DNA of 64,000 nt from Lachnospiraceae bacterium (lineage in GTDB: Bacteria; Bacillota; Clostridia; Lachnospirales; Lachnospiraceae), in assembly GCA_014804695.1 (NCBI GenBank), contig JAAUZJ010000010.1:124933-188932 (forward strand). Reading direction: 5' to 3'. Positions within the stretch are counted from its first letter, which is position 1, and the number at the start of each line of letters is the position of its first letter. The position numbers were made by a program, and so were the translations under genes. A model generated the notes under the pieces. That model did no database searches, was not told where the DNA came from, and was given only the letters and a program-made list of their open reading frames with translations. Positions 1-9,241 of the stretch are shown piece by piece.

Positions 1-13
1 TGGAGAGTAAAAT

Positions 14-568
14 ATGGAAAATAATAAGAAAGACGTTTTAGTGAAATATAGAACCTTATATGCGGATGAAATTTGTCCGGATTTATTTAGTAATTTTACC
101 AGACATCAGGTGGTTACGAAATGTTGGAGAAAAGAAAACGGCAAATGGATAATCAAGGACGCTCCTTTTATTGATGACTGGAAGGAAGCGGAGTATAAGA
201 TATTAGTTTCATGCCTTAAAAATACGATTGCTACTGGCGGTATGGTATACGCAGCATTTTATAATGAAAAACTGAAAGGCTTTGTTTCGGTCGAGGCTGG
301 ATTATTTGGAGACGAGCATAAATATCTTGACCTTTCAAGTATTCATGTGTCCGAAGATATGCGGGGGATGGGAATAGGTAAGGTGCTTTTTCTTGAGGCT
401 AAGAGGTGGGCAAAAGAAAATGGTGCAGGGAAGCTGTATATATCTGCCCATTCTGCGGTTGAAAGCCAAGCTTTTTATAAGAAAATGGGTTGTGTTGAAG
501 CGATGGTATATAATCAGGAACATGTTGAAAGAGAGCCTTATGACTGCCAGTTGGAATGTGAAGTGTAG
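14..568 (+). CDS. GNAT-family N-acetyltransferase
   Basis: The 184-residue protein has the acetyl-CoA binding motif A of GNAT enzymes (RGMGIGK, residues 117-123) preceded by the usual hydrophobic strand LDLSSIHV. The C-terminal motif B region (ESQAFYKKMGC) is also typical. It should transfer an acetyl group from acetyl-CoA to a small molecule or protein amine; the substrate cannot be read from sequence. A GGAGAG ribosome-binding site lies just upstream of the ATG. The gene is followed after 35 nt by a metallo-hydrolase gene on the same strand, so the two may be co-transcribed. The family call is firm and the specific role unknown. Confidence 0.9.
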   Translation: MENNKKDVLVKYRTLYADEICPDLFSNFTRHQVVTKCWRKENGKWIIKDAPFIDDWKEAEYKILVSCLKNTIATGGMVYAAFYNEKLKGFVSVEAGLFGDEHKYLDLSSIHVSEDMRGMGIGKVLFLEAKRWAKENGAGKLYISAHSAVESQAFYKKMGCVEAMVYNQEHVEREPYDCQLECEV

Positions 569-603
569 GGCTTGTAATTGCCTAATAAATAGGAGGAGAA
601 AAA

Positions 604-1485
604 ATGTACGAATTAATACAACTAACAGAAAAATGTTATTACATAGACTGTCCTGCTAAGATTGGCGTCTATCGCGCAAATGAGAATGATGTCTATCTGA
701 TTGACAGCGGAAACGATAAAGAGGCAGGGCGTAAGGTCAGGCAGATTTTAGAGAAAAATAATTGGAGGCTGCTTGGAATCCTAAACACGCATTCCAATGC
801 TGACCATATCGGCGGAAACAATTATCTTCAAAAGCAGACAGGCTGTAAGGTTTATTCATCCGGCATAGAGGCGGCTTTTACAAAATATCCGGTACTGGAA
901 CCCTCATTTCTTTATGGCGGCTATCCATTCAAGGATTTACGGCATAAATTTCTTATGGCGCAGGAAAGTGAGGTCACCGATTTTTCGGATGACAGTTTCC
1001 CTAAAGAAATTGAAGTGATACCATTATATGGACACTTTTTTGATATGGCTGGTTTCCGTACTTCCGATGGGGTAGTGTTCCTTGCAGACTGTATCAGCAG
1101 CAAGGCTGCGCTGGATAAGTATGCGGTGTCCTTTATCTATGATGTGGAAGCTTATTTAAAAACGCTGGATATGGTAGAAGAGATGGAAGCGGTAATGTTC
1201 GTGCCAGCCCATGCACCAGCCACTGATAACATAAAGGAGCTTGTCTGCTATAACAGGGAAAAAGTGCATAGCATAGCCGAAAAGATTGCAGATATTTGCA
1301 GGAAACCTAAGAATTTTGAAAAAATTTTGCAGGAAATCTTTCATGAGTATGAACTTGCAATGAATTTCGAGCAGTACGTTTTAGTCGGCAGTACAATACG
1401 TTCTTACCTTTCATGGATGAAAGATAATGGGAGGATAAGCAGCGTGTTTGAGGATAATATGTTATTGTGGCAGGCTGAACGATAA
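604..1485 (+). CDS. MBL-fold metallo-hydrolase
   Basis: The 293-residue protein has the metallo-beta-lactamase fold layout: LIDSGNDKEAG near the N terminus, the metal motif THSNADHIGG (residues 62-71), a later GH (YGHFFDMAGF), LADC, and PAHAPAT for the last His. The canonical motif is HxHxDH; here the second His is Asn65, which may alter one metal ligand. Members include glyoxalase II-like hydrolases and many uncharacterised enzymes, so the substrate is open. An AGGAGG site precedes the ATG. The gene converges on the response regulator gene and the two stops are only about 10 nt apart, sharing a 12-bp palindrome at 1484-1495. Confidence 0.88.
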   Translation: MYELIQLTEKCYYIDCPAKIGVYRANENDVYLIDSGNDKEAGRKVRQILEKNNWRLLGILNTHSNADHIGGNNYLQKQTGCKVYSSGIEAAFTKYPVLEPSFLYGGYPFKDLRHKFLMAQESEVTDFSDDSFPKEIEVIPLYGHFFDMAGFRTSDGVVFLADCISSKAALDKYAVSFIYDVEAYLKTLDMVEEMEAVMFVPAHAPATDNIKELVCYNREKVHSIAEKIADICRKPKNFEKILQEIFHEYELAMNFEQYVLVGSTIRSYLSWMKDNGRISSVFEDNMLLWQAER

Positions 1486-1494
1486 ATACGTATT

Positions 1495-2109
1495 TTAACA
1501 AACAGGAGGAATATACCCCATTTGAATAGCCTTTGTTACAGCTTCAACCGATGAGGTGACACCGAGTTTTTCAAATATATGCTGCAAATGATTTGATAGA
1601 GTACGCTCACTTATGTAGAGTGTATTTGCGATATCTTTTCGCTTCATGCCACCAGCTATAAGCTTGAGGATTTGTTTCTCACTGTCGGTTAATTCCTCAA
1701 AATATGGGATTTTAGTATTAAAAATAATTGCGCCCTGTAAAATTTGGGAAAGTAGTGATATTAGTTTTTCAGGTTCTGTATTTTTATTAATAAAACCCTT
1801 TGTACCGATTTTCTTTGCTTCACTGCGATATACTGGTAAATCATATCCGGACAAGATTACTATTTTTTGCTCCGGATAACGGCATAGTATCTGCTTTGCT
1901 AATGCTAAACCATCTTCGGATGCTATGTTTTTTAGGTTTATATCCATGAGAATGATGTCTGGTCTATTTACTTCAATGTATTCATCTAATGTTGAGATAT
2001 CATTTATACTTTTAAATTTCTTAATTTCTGGATGATCCGACAATGCAATTTCTAAACTCTTTGAAAATAAAGCGTGGTCATCGACTAACAAAATATTGAT
2101 AAGAAACAT
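1495..2109 (-). CDS. NarL/LuxR-type response regulator
   Basis: The 204-residue protein has an N-terminal receiver domain with acidic pocket D10/D11 and phosphoacceptor Asp56 (IILMDINL). A C-terminal LuxR/GerE helix-turn-helix (LTDSEKQILKLIAGGMKRKDI and following, roughly residues 138-200) completes it. It is the DNA-binding partner of the sensor kinase encoded just upstream. The start lies inside the 3' end of the kinase gene (32-nt overlap) and the AAAGGAG is immediately next to the ATG, so translation is probably coupled to the kinase. Likely target: the ABC transporter genes of the same module. Family call is firm; the stimulus is unknown. Confidence 0.93.
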   Translation of the reverse strand: MFLINILLVDDHALFSKSLEIALSDHPEIKKFKSINDISTLDEYIEVNRPDIILMDINLKNIASEDGLALAKQILCRYPEQKIVILSGYDLPVYRSEAKKIGTKGFINKNTEPEKLISLLSQILQGAIIFNTKIPYFEELTDSEKQILKLIAGGMKRKDIANTLYISERTLSNHLQHIFEKLGVTSSVEAVTKAIQMGYIPPVC

Positions 2110-3640
2110 CTCCTTTCATTGGCAAAGTGATCTGTATGCAGATTCCCTGCGGAAAATTATTTGATATCTTTATGGAGCCGTCCATGCCCTCAACCTGGTC
2201 AGTGATCAGTGCAAGCCCTCTGTGCTTTGATTTATCGGCGGATATCAGAGCGTCTGCATCAGCATTTCCATTGTCCCTAACACAAAGTGTTATAATACCG
2301 TTATTCTGTGTAAGCGCTATACCTGCATTTTCCCCAGCCGAGTGTTTGTAAATGTTGGTAACAAGCTCTTTTATCAGACGATATATGAAAATATCATATG
2401 GTTCGACTAAAAACAGCGAATCCGGACAATCAAAAATAACACGTATATTACGGTGTGGAAATGATTGTGAAATATATTCAAGCAGGTTTTGATAATTTTC
2501 TTTAATAGTAAGCTTGGTGAGCAGCACAGGATGATAATCATGCATACGCCTGCGAATATAAGTGTTCATGTTATCAAGAGTTTCCGTAATGATTTTTTGT
2601 ATATTAGGCCGGTCGGCTTTATTTATCATGTTTTTTATGGAAAGCAGGTCTTGGAGAATGTCATCATGAAGAAAATTTGCAAATTCAAGATTTAGCTGTT
2701 CTTCCTTCTGCATTTGACGTAGTGCGGCATGATATTTACTTTCTTTGATAATCTCATTTTTCCCATGCTTTAAATTGAATTCCAATGCAATATTACAGAC
2801 GTATACAAAGACGGACATAGCATCCAGCATAAGGAAAAGAGTCGGCAGGCCAAGGTTCAAAGTCATTGTGATGAGGCCGCAAATGACTGTTCCGAAAAGC
2901 AGGATTAACAGTAACTGACATCTGCTGAATATGGTTGACAATGGAAAACTGTTATGTTCTTTCAGTATAATACTGTGGATACTCATAGAGAAGAGCAAAA
3001 CAGGAATGTATATTCCGAAATTTGAAAGATGTCCCTTTATTCCCATGGTGATAAAATTATATGCAAGAAATAAAATGATTGTTATTACAAAGGAAAAAAG
3101 AATACTTTTACTTTCTGCTTTAAAAACAAAGGAAACTCTTTTTCTATGATACGCAACAATAAAAATAAAGCCAAGCCAGCTTACCAATAACTGAATGCCA
3201 TAAAGAAGGGCAAATACCCGGTCTGACACCAAAATGCCGGTAAGGGAGCAGATACAGCTTCCTGTCAGGCAGATGTTCATTGCCTTTTGGAATTTATATC
3301 TGCTGCCCTGAAACAGGAACATGAGTATAAAATATATGGAAACACACCATATGACCGGGCCTAGAGCAGAAAAAACCTTATAGCTCACGGCATTGTACGA
3401 AATTAATAAAAGTATATACCAGCTATCCAATACCAACAGGCCGCAGAAGAGGGAAATGACTTTATTTTCCCTGATATTGCAGGAACTTATATAAGTAATA
3501 TCTATCAATATCAGAGAGGACAGGAATATGGGCATGGTTTCCATGATATTGAATTGTGCACAATTAATTGTCATCCCCATATATAAAATGAATAAAATAA
3601 AGTTTGCAAAAAGTAGAAATTTTAACAGGATATGCTTCAT
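2078..3640 (-). CDS. multi-pass membrane sensor histidine kinase (HisKA_3 type)
   Basis: The 520-residue protein starts with about eight or nine hydrophobic segments (residues 5-290). A cytoplasmic kinase follows, with a phosphoacceptor motif FLHDDILQDL (His325), an N box (KELVTNIYKHS) and a DNG box. This arrangement resembles ComP/DegS/NarX-like kinases that pair with NarL-type regulators, which fits the adjacent regulator gene. AAGGAGA lies 6 nt before the ATG. The kinase sits between an FtsX-type ABC permease and the regulator on one strand, so it probably senses something linked to that transporter, such as an envelope-active compound. That link is inferred from context only. Confidence 0.9.
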   Translation of the reverse strand: MKHILLKFLLFANFILFILYMGMTINCAQFNIMETMPIFLSSLILIDITYISSCNIRENKVISLFCGLLVLDSWYILLLISYNAVSYKVFSALGPVIWCVSIYFILMFLFQGSRYKFQKAMNICLTGSCICSLTGILVSDRVFALLYGIQLLVSWLGFIFIVAYHRKRVSFVFKAESKSILFSFVITIILFLAYNFITMGIKGHLSNFGIYIPVLLFSMSIHSIILKEHNSFPLSTIFSRCQLLLILLFGTVICGLITMTLNLGLPTLFLMLDAMSVFVYVCNIALEFNLKHGKNEIIKESKYHAALRQMQKEEQLNLEFANFLHDDILQDLLSIKNMINKADRPNIQKIITETLDNMNTYIRRRMHDYHPVLLTKLTIKENYQNLLEYISQSFPHRNIRVIFDCPDSLFLVEPYDIFIYRLIKELVTNIYKHSAGENAGIALTQNNGIITLCVRDNGNADADALISADKSKHRGLALITDQVEGMDGSIKISNNFPQGICIQITLPMKGDVSYQYFVSR

Positions 3641-3726
3641 AGCCGGTCTCCTTATTCAAAGGAAAGCAAATGTCTCATTCGGGGCCGTTTGTTTTCATTT
3701 GTGTTTTTTATAGTGTAACATAGTTT

Positions 3727-5733
3727 TTATTTTTTCATAATAGTTTTACAGCATGTATGGACAGTCATAAGGTAATAAATCAAATAAATTATTAATGTCA
3801 ACATAACAGCGATCATCACCGGTGTATATAGTGCAAGGCTGTTTTTCAGAAGATTCTGCATAAGGGCTGTTTTGTATACTAACGTAGCAAATATACAGTC
3901 TGTCAGACCGAATAAAAAGGGGATACTGAAAAATGTTACAGCCTGCTTTTGAATGATTCTTTTGATTTTTTTATTTGTATAGCCCATTTTTATCAGTGTG
4001 TCATAATCAGACTTTGAGTCGGTTATGGCTGAAATATTATTAAAGTAAAGTATACTTCCGGCTGCGATAAAGAACAACACTACAAGAAAGCCTATCAACA
4101 GAAAAGTGGAACTGTTTAAGGACATCACTTCATGTATCCTGTGAGAGTTACCCTGTAGATAAGGACTGTCGTTTAGATATTCGGACAGTGCTTTAAAAAG
4201 ATTCTCATTATTTGCAATGGACTTTCCGTTAATGCTGATAATTTTTGTTTCCGGGGCGGCATTTTCGGCTATTCTGTAATATAGATCATCACTTACGATC
4301 AATGTGCCGACACTGTTTGCGAATGAAATAGGGTTATCCAATGTAGTCATGGTTACTATAACGGGTACTTCTTCATTGTTTATGATAAGTGGATATATGT
4401 CGCCGGTTTCATCCTCGCCGGAAGCTGGCTGATATCTTACAAAAATACATTCATTGCTGTTTAATACGGCTAGCCGGTCTATAATTTTTTGCCTTCCCTG
4501 AGCTTTTAAGAGGGCAGTATAGTCTGAGTATGAGATACATTCAAATCCCGCATTCCGCAGGATTTTTTCATTATCTGCGTCGCCTTTTGAAGTTCCAACA
4601 CCATACTCCATAGGGAGCTGCTTAGCCGTAGAAGTGACCTTATAGATATCGGTCTGCAGGATGGTGATATCGTCCCCGGATGCATATTCGCTTATGAGCT
4701 GTCTGATTGAGGATATATCGCGTTCTTTTTCAATCCTGCATTCAATTTCCGATGGTGCAATGCGGGATACCGCAGCTATCGGATAATACAGGGAGAGTGC
4801 CATTACGCTTGAGACAGTCAGGGTAGCGGCCGATAATAGCGTAAGCATGATCAGTGTTTTGGAATTTGAACGCATACGATATATGAAATTAGGAGAAGTG
4901 ATAATTTTTATCGCTGTATAAAATTTCCGCTTGTTTCTTTTAGCTGTCTGTACTGCATAGGGAAGAAAGGACGCAATAAAAAGCACTGTACCAAAGAGGA
5001 CGAGCATAAGCGTCAGCATTCCGACAGGGGAAAAGCCGACTGTGATCCAGACAGATTTTTTCCCTCTTAATATATCAAGTGCAAGGCAATATCCTGATAT
5101 AACGGACAAAAGGCCAATGATGGATGGAACCGCATGAAATGTCGGCTGTTTTTCAGCACTCTTTTCAAATCGCACTAAATCCATGAGGGATGCCCTGAAA
5201 AGAAATATGCTGTTTGACAGGGCTAATATGATGACAACTACAAAAACAAAACAGGCTGTCTTAATAATAGCATTCGGATTAAAAAGTGGTATCTCTGAAA
5301 GATTGACTGCTAAAGTCAATAATCTTGTAATACCAAATACTATGCCTTTATGAAACAGGCCGCCTAAAAGGATTCCGATTATAAAGGCTGCGAAACAGGA
5401 GAGTAGATTCTCCGCTGTCAGTAAAGATAATATTGTAGATTTTCGGTATCCTAATAATGCGTAAATACCCAGTTCTTTTGTACGGCGGCGTAAAAAGAAA
5501 CGGTTTGAATATGACATATAAAAAACAACAAATGACATGAGAAACAGCGAAATAGTGTTGCACATTGTTTCCACACGCCCGTCACCTGATATTTTTTCAA
5601 GCATGACCGTATTCATGGAAAAAGAAGTAAATGCAAAGTAAATCGTTATGACGAATGAAACGGATAATAAATAAAGGGCGTAAAACGAGAAATTATTTTT
5701 TAGATTTTTAACTGCCATTGATAAATTTTTCAT
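3727..5733 (-). CDS. FtsX/MacB-type ABC transporter permease
   Basis: The 668-residue membrane protein has an N-terminal segment, a first FtsX-like helix block (residues ~55-290), a large extracellular domain (~320-525) and C-terminal helices (~535-660). The FxLGYRKSTI coupling-helix-like stretch (ELGIYALLGYRKSTILSL) is typical of permeases of the BceB/MacB group. It pairs with the ATPase encoded 12 nt upstream. BceAB-type transporters usually protect against cell-wall peptides. Here the neighbouring two-component system is of the NarL class rather than the usual BceRS class, so a peptide-resistance role is plausible but not shown. Confidence 0.88.
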   Translation of the reverse strand: MKNLSMAVKNLKNNFSFYALYLLSVSFVITIYFAFTSFSMNTVMLEKISGDGRVETMCNTISLFLMSFVVFYMSYSNRFFLRRRTKELGIYALLGYRKSTILSLLTAENLLSCFAAFIIGILLGGLFHKGIVFGITRLLTLAVNLSEIPLFNPNAIIKTACFVFVVVIILALSNSIFLFRASLMDLVRFEKSAEKQPTFHAVPSIIGLLSVISGYCLALDILRGKKSVWITVGFSPVGMLTLMLVLFGTVLFIASFLPYAVQTAKRNKRKFYTAIKIITSPNFIYRMRSNSKTLIMLTLLSAATLTVSSVMALSLYYPIAAVSRIAPSEIECRIEKERDISSIRQLISEYASGDDITILQTDIYKVTSTAKQLPMEYGVGTSKGDADNEKILRNAGFECISYSDYTALLKAQGRQKIIDRLAVLNSNECIFVRYQPASGEDETGDIYPLIINNEEVPVIVTMTTLDNPISFANSVGTLIVSDDLYYRIAENAAPETKIISINGKSIANNENLFKALSEYLNDSPYLQGNSHRIHEVMSLNSSTFLLIGFLVVLFFIAAGSILYFNNISAITDSKSDYDTLIKMGYTNKKIKRIIQKQAVTFFSIPFLFGLTDCIFATLVYKTALMQNLLKNSLALYTPVMIAVMLTLIIYLIYYLMTVHTCCKTIMKK

Positions 5734-5745
5734 GAGTATTTCCCC

Positions 5746-6495
5746 CTATCTTTCCGTATCTAATTTGGCGACTTCCTGCGCAATCGATTCATAGAATGAA
5801 CGTCTGTCGTTATTCTGTTTAAGCAGCTCCTGTAGTATATTGCCGTCCTTAAAAATTAAAATGCGGTCAGCGAAGCTTGCAGCATAGGCATCGTGTGTGA
5901 CCATTAGTATTGTGGTATGAAATTTTTCATTTGATTCTTTCAGTGTGTTTAGTAAATCTGTCGCAGAAGCAGAGTCTAATGCTCCTGTCGGTTCATCAGC
6001 AAATAGAATAGACGGTCGTTTTACAATAGCCCTTAAAGCCGATGCCCGCTGTCTTTGCCCGCCCGAAAGTTCACACGGATACTTATTTAACTGCGAGTCA
6101 ATGCCGAATACTTTTGCCATACTCTGAATCATATTTTCTATTTTTTTCGGTGGAAGTTTCTGCAGCGTAAGAGGAACGGCAATATTTTCAAGAATAGTGA
6201 GGCTGTCAAGCAGGAGGTATTCCTGAAAAATAAATCCCAGATAATCTCTGCGGAAATCAGCCGCGCCGGTATCGGTTAGATTTTTAATATTGACACCGTT
6301 TATCGTTATACTGCCGCTTGTAGGTGTATCAATTGTGGAAAGCACATTAAGCAATGTAGTCTTTCCAGACCCTGAAGCCCCCATGATGGCAATAAATTCA
6401 CTTTCTGCTACGCTGAATGATACCTTATTCAGACTTGGATGATGTGCTTTGGCGTAGATTTTTGTTACTTCTTTTGCTTCTAATAATGTAGACAT
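5746..6495 (-). CDS. ABC transporter ATP-binding protein (LolD/BceA type)
   Basis: The 249-residue ATPase has Walker A (GASGSGKTTLL), a Q-loop (FIFQEY), the signature LSGGQRQR, Walker B (ILFADEPTGALD) and the H-loop (MVTHD). The EPTGALD form is characteristic of the MacB/BceA/LolD subfamily that works with FtsX-type permeases. I chose the ATG at 6495 because AAAGGAG lies 8 nt before it and the family N terminus (LLEAKEVTKIY) follows. The longer open frame reaching 6594 lacks such support. First gene of a reverse-strand module with permease, kinase and regulator. Confidence 0.94.
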   Translation of the reverse strand: MSTLLEAKEVTKIYAKAHHPSLNKVSFSVAESEFIAIMGASGSGKTTLLNVLSTIDTPTSGSITINGVNIKNLTDTGAADFRRDYLGFIFQEYLLLDSLTILENIAVPLTLQKLPPKKIENMIQSMAKVFGIDSQLNKYPCELSGGQRQRASALRAIVKRPSILFADEPTGALDSASATDLLNTLKESNEKFHTTILMVTHDAYAASFADRILIFKDGNILQELLKQNNDRRSFYESIAQEVAKLDTER

Positions 6496-6539
6496 ATTTG
6501 AATCTCCTTTCAGTTGATAGAAGTAGTGTACTATTTCAG

Positions 6540-6568
6540 ATAACAAATAAAATGAGTAAATTAGGCAA
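6540..6568 (-). promoter_or_regulatory. candidate sigma-A promoter for the ABC/two-component module
   Basis: Read on the reverse strand: -35 TTGCCT (6568-6563), 17-nt spacer, -10 TGTTAT (6545-6540). It sits about 45 nt upstream of the ATPase start. The match is moderate, 4/6 at each hexamer. Confidence 0.45.
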
Positions 6569-6624
6569 AAATTTGTCTCGCAGAGCTGGAGCAAAATGAA
6601 TATATAGAAATAAAGATAAAAACA

Positions 6625-6633
6625 TGTTATAAT
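6625..6633 (+). promoter_or_regulatory. extended -10 promoter element upstream of the APH-like gene
   Basis: TGTTATAAT is a perfect extended -10 (TGnTATAAT). No good -35 is visible 17 nt upstream, as expected for extended -10 promoters. It lies about 170 nt before the APH-like start, in the divergent region shared with the ABC module. Confidence 0.45.
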
Positions 6634-6803
6634 AATTTAGAGCGTAAACTTTATCAACAACCACCGCTTATAAGTGAATGAAAGTCATCGTATTTCATGC
6701 GTATGCGTTCTTTTGATCAATCTGGCAGACAGTGGCTGAATACTTCATGCTGTTTTGCCATTTTTTTATGTATGGAAAAACGTTAATGATCATGGAGGAA
6801 AAC

Positions 6804-7598
6804 ATGTTTTTACCTGAAAAGATACACAATCTGATTCCGGAAGAAAATTATAAAATAGATAATATCGGCATGTCAGGCTCAGATATTTTAATCTACGAAA
6901 ACAGGGTTCTAAAGGTGCAGGAATATAATGAAGAGGCAGAAAACGAGTATCGTATGCTGCAATATCTGCAAAATAAACTCCCTGTTCCGTTGATATGTGC
7001 CTATGAGATATCAGACGACAAATCATATTTGTTAATGAGTAAATGTAAAGGGCAAATGGCATGTTCGCATGAATACATGACAAATCCAACATTGTTATGT
7101 AAACTACTTGCAGATGGCCTGAATAAATTATGGAGCATAGATATATCAGATTGTCCGTCAGACCAGAGATTGTCCAACAAACTTGTTATGGCCGAATATA
7201 ATATAGAGAACGGTTTGGTTGATTTAGATAATGTTGAGCCTGAAACATTTAGTGAAAACGGTTTCAAAAATCCCGCTGAATTATTGCAGTGGCTATATGA
7301 TAACGAACCGGAAGAGGAACCGGTTTTATCCCATGGGGATTTCTGTCTTCCAAATATATTTGGCGTTAATGATGAAGTGACAGGTTATATAGATTTAGGC
7401 AGGGCAGGCATAGCTGATAAATGGTGCGATATAGCGCTATGTTACCGGAGCTTATCGCATAATTTTAGCGGGAAATACAAAGGTCAGGAAAATAGTACGT
7501 ATTCGGATTATGATGAATTACTTTTATTTCGTGAACTTGGTATAAAGCCGGACTGGGAGAAAATACGATATTATATTTTGCTGGATGAGTTGTTTTAG
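6804..7598 (+). CDS. APH(3')-like aminoglycoside phosphotransferase
   Basis: The 264-residue protein matches the length and layout of APH(3') enzymes. It has an LLMSK-type hinge, the catalytic loop HGDFCLPNIF (Asp and Asn for phosphotransfer and Mg), the Mg-binding IDLGRAG, and an ending PDWEKIRYYILLDELF almost identical to that of APH(3')-IIIa as I recall it. The middle is clearly diverged, so it is a homologue, not a recent copy of a known resistance gene. The ATG at 6804 has GGAGG 5 nt upstream; an upstream in-frame ATG at 6732 lacks this. It leads an apparent three-gene operon with two membrane proteins. Whether it phosphorylates aminoglycosides is unproven. Confidence 0.85.
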   Translation: MFLPEKIHNLIPEENYKIDNIGMSGSDILIYENRVLKVQEYNEEAENEYRMLQYLQNKLPVPLICAYEISDDKSYLLMSKCKGQMACSHEYMTNPTLLCKLLADGLNKLWSIDISDCPSDQRLSNKLVMAEYNIENGLVDLDNVEPETFSENGFKNPAELLQWLYDNEPEEEPVLSHGDFCLPNIFGVNDEVTGYIDLGRAGIADKWCDIALCYRSLSHNFSGKYKGQENSTYSDYDELLLFRELGIKPDWEKIRYYILLDELF

Positions 7599-7618
7599 GG
7601 AAAGGAGAAAAGTAACTA

Positions 7619-8296
7619 ATGAGTAAAACTGAACTTGCAAAGCGTTACATACTGTTTATAATCAGCCTGTTTTTTGCTGCATTGGGAGTGGCATTTACTA
7701 AGCATGCTGAACTAGGAGTATCACCTATTTCATCGGTTGCAAATGTTATGAACAGCAGGTTTGATTCACTTTCGTTAGGAACATGGCTGATAATCTGGAA
7801 CTGTGTTCTGATCCTCGGACAGATAGTGATCCTTCGTAAAGATTTTCAGCTGATACAGCTTTTACAGATTCCGTTGTCATTTCTTTTCGGCGTGTTTACC
7901 GATTTAGGCATGTGGATTGTAGCGCCCATTCCGGCGGATTTTTATCCGGTACGTTTGCTTTTGGTTATTGTAGGAATTATTATACTTGGTTTTGGAGTTG
8001 CGCTCTCCGTTATTGCAAATGTTATCATGAATTCAGGTGAGGCGTTTGTGAAAGCGGTTTCAGATAAGATTCATAAAGAATTTGGAAATGTAAAAATAGC
8101 GTTTGATATTATCTGCGTTATTATGGCGATTGCCTTATCACTAATATTTTTTGATTTTTCAATTGTGGGCACGAGAGAGGGCACTGTAATTTCAGCGTTG
8201 TTGACAGGTGTGGTTGTAAAATTTTTTGACAGGAAGTTAAATCACCATTTAACATTGTTGTTACAATCAGAAAAAGAAGGTGGAGTGGAAAACTAA
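7619..8296 (+). CDS. YczE/YyaS/YitT-type integral membrane protein
   Basis: The 225-residue protein has about five or six membrane segments and the early motif ALGVAFTKHAELGVSPISS, which is typical of the YczE-like membrane family (FTKHAxLGxSPxSS). Transport is suspected for the family but substrates are unknown. AAAGGAG lies upstream of the ATG. It starts 20 nt after the phosphotransferase gene and its stop is immediately followed by the next start, so it is almost certainly co-transcribed with both. Confidence 0.82.
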   Translation: MSKTELAKRYILFIISLFFAALGVAFTKHAELGVSPISSVANVMNSRFDSLSLGTWLIIWNCVLILGQIVILRKDFQLIQLLQIPLSFLFGVFTDLGMWIVAPIPADFYPVRLLLVIVGIIILGFGVALSVIANVIMNSGEAFVKAVSDKIHKEFGNVKIAFDIICVIMAIALSLIFFDFSIVGTREGTVISALLTGVVVKFFDRKLNHHLTLLLQSEKEGGVEN

Positions 8297-9157
8297 ATGA
8301 AAAAGGGATTAAACGCAAAGGCCATGCTAAGTATTTCCATGGCTATTTTCGGAACACTTGGTCTTTTTACCAGAAATATTTCAGTAAGTTCAGGCGAATT
8401 GGCATTATACAGGGCAGTTTTAGCTGCCGCATTAATTATAGTTTATCTGGTGGTTTCAAAGCAGAAAATTGATTTCAAGGCGATAAAAGGGGAAATTCTA
8501 CTTTTATTTTTATCCGGTATTGCAATGGGTATTAATTGGATTTTGCTTTTTCAGGCATATAAATATACTACAATTTCCGCTGCAACGTTGAGCTACTATT
8601 TTGCTCCGGTCATCGTGACCGTTGTATGTCCTTTTTTGTTTCACGAAAAATTGACAGGAAAGCAGATTGTGTGTTTTTGCATGTCAACGTTGGGATTGAT
8701 TTTGATTATCGGAGTCGGCGGAGCAGGGCAGGGCGGAAATGATGTGTTGGGTATTCTATTTGGCCTTGGCGCAGCGGCTTTTTATGCGACGGTTATCCTG
8801 CTTAATAAATTCATCAAAAATGTGACAGGTATACACCGGACGCTTTTACAATTTTTTGCAGCAATCGTTATTTTAATACCATATGTGGCATGTACAGGAG
8901 GCGTGCATCTGGCAGAGTTAGATGGCGTAGGCTGGGGCTGTCTTTTAGCTGTGGGGCTTATTCATACGGGAGTTACTTATTGTATGTATTTTTCCGCTCT
9001 GAAGGAATTAAAAGGTCAGGAGGCAGCTATCTTAAGTTACATAGATCCTCTTATGGCAGTTGTTGTTTCAGTAGCGCTTCTTGGGGAGAGTATGACTTTA
9101 GCGCAGCTATTTGGTGGGATTCTGATTCTTGGTTTTACGTTGTGGAATGAACGGTAA
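8297..9157 (+). CDS. EamA/DMT-superfamily transporter
   Basis: The 286-residue protein has ten predicted helices arranged as two EamA repeats (residues ~8-140 and ~150-285). Landmarks are SGIAMGINWILLFQAYKYT in the first repeat and YIDPLMAVVVS with LGES in the second, both characteristic of the drug/metabolite transporter superfamily. The start abuts the stop of the preceding gene and follows GGTGG, indicating translational coupling. Third gene of the APH-like operon. The exported or imported compound cannot be predicted. Confidence 0.9.
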   Translation: MKKGLNAKAMLSISMAIFGTLGLFTRNISVSSGELALYRAVLAAALIIVYLVVSKQKIDFKAIKGEILLLFLSGIAMGINWILLFQAYKYTTISAATLSYYFAPVIVTVVCPFLFHEKLTGKQIVCFCMSTLGLILIIGVGGAGQGGNDVLGILFGLGAAAFYATVILLNKFIKNVTGIHRTLLQFFAAIVILIPYVACTGGVHLAELDGVGWGCLLAVGLIHTGVTYCMYFSALKELKGQEAAILSYIDPLMAVVVSVALLGESMTLAQLFGGILILGFTLWNER

Positions 9158-9241
9158 ACCGTAGATTTATGCACAAATATTATTATGTTAAAACAAAACC
9201 ATTAATCTATACAGCCATTAATCGGGACAGGAGCGCATGAC

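Noticed and set aside
1484-1495. 12-bp palindrome between convergent stops as a terminator
   Set aside because: AAATACGTATTT is too short and AT-rich to terminate and has no T-run.
2078-2109. Kinase/regulator overlap as a frameshifted fusion
   Set aside because: Both proteins have complete ends and a ribosome-binding site precedes the regulator; such overlaps are normal for coupled pairs.
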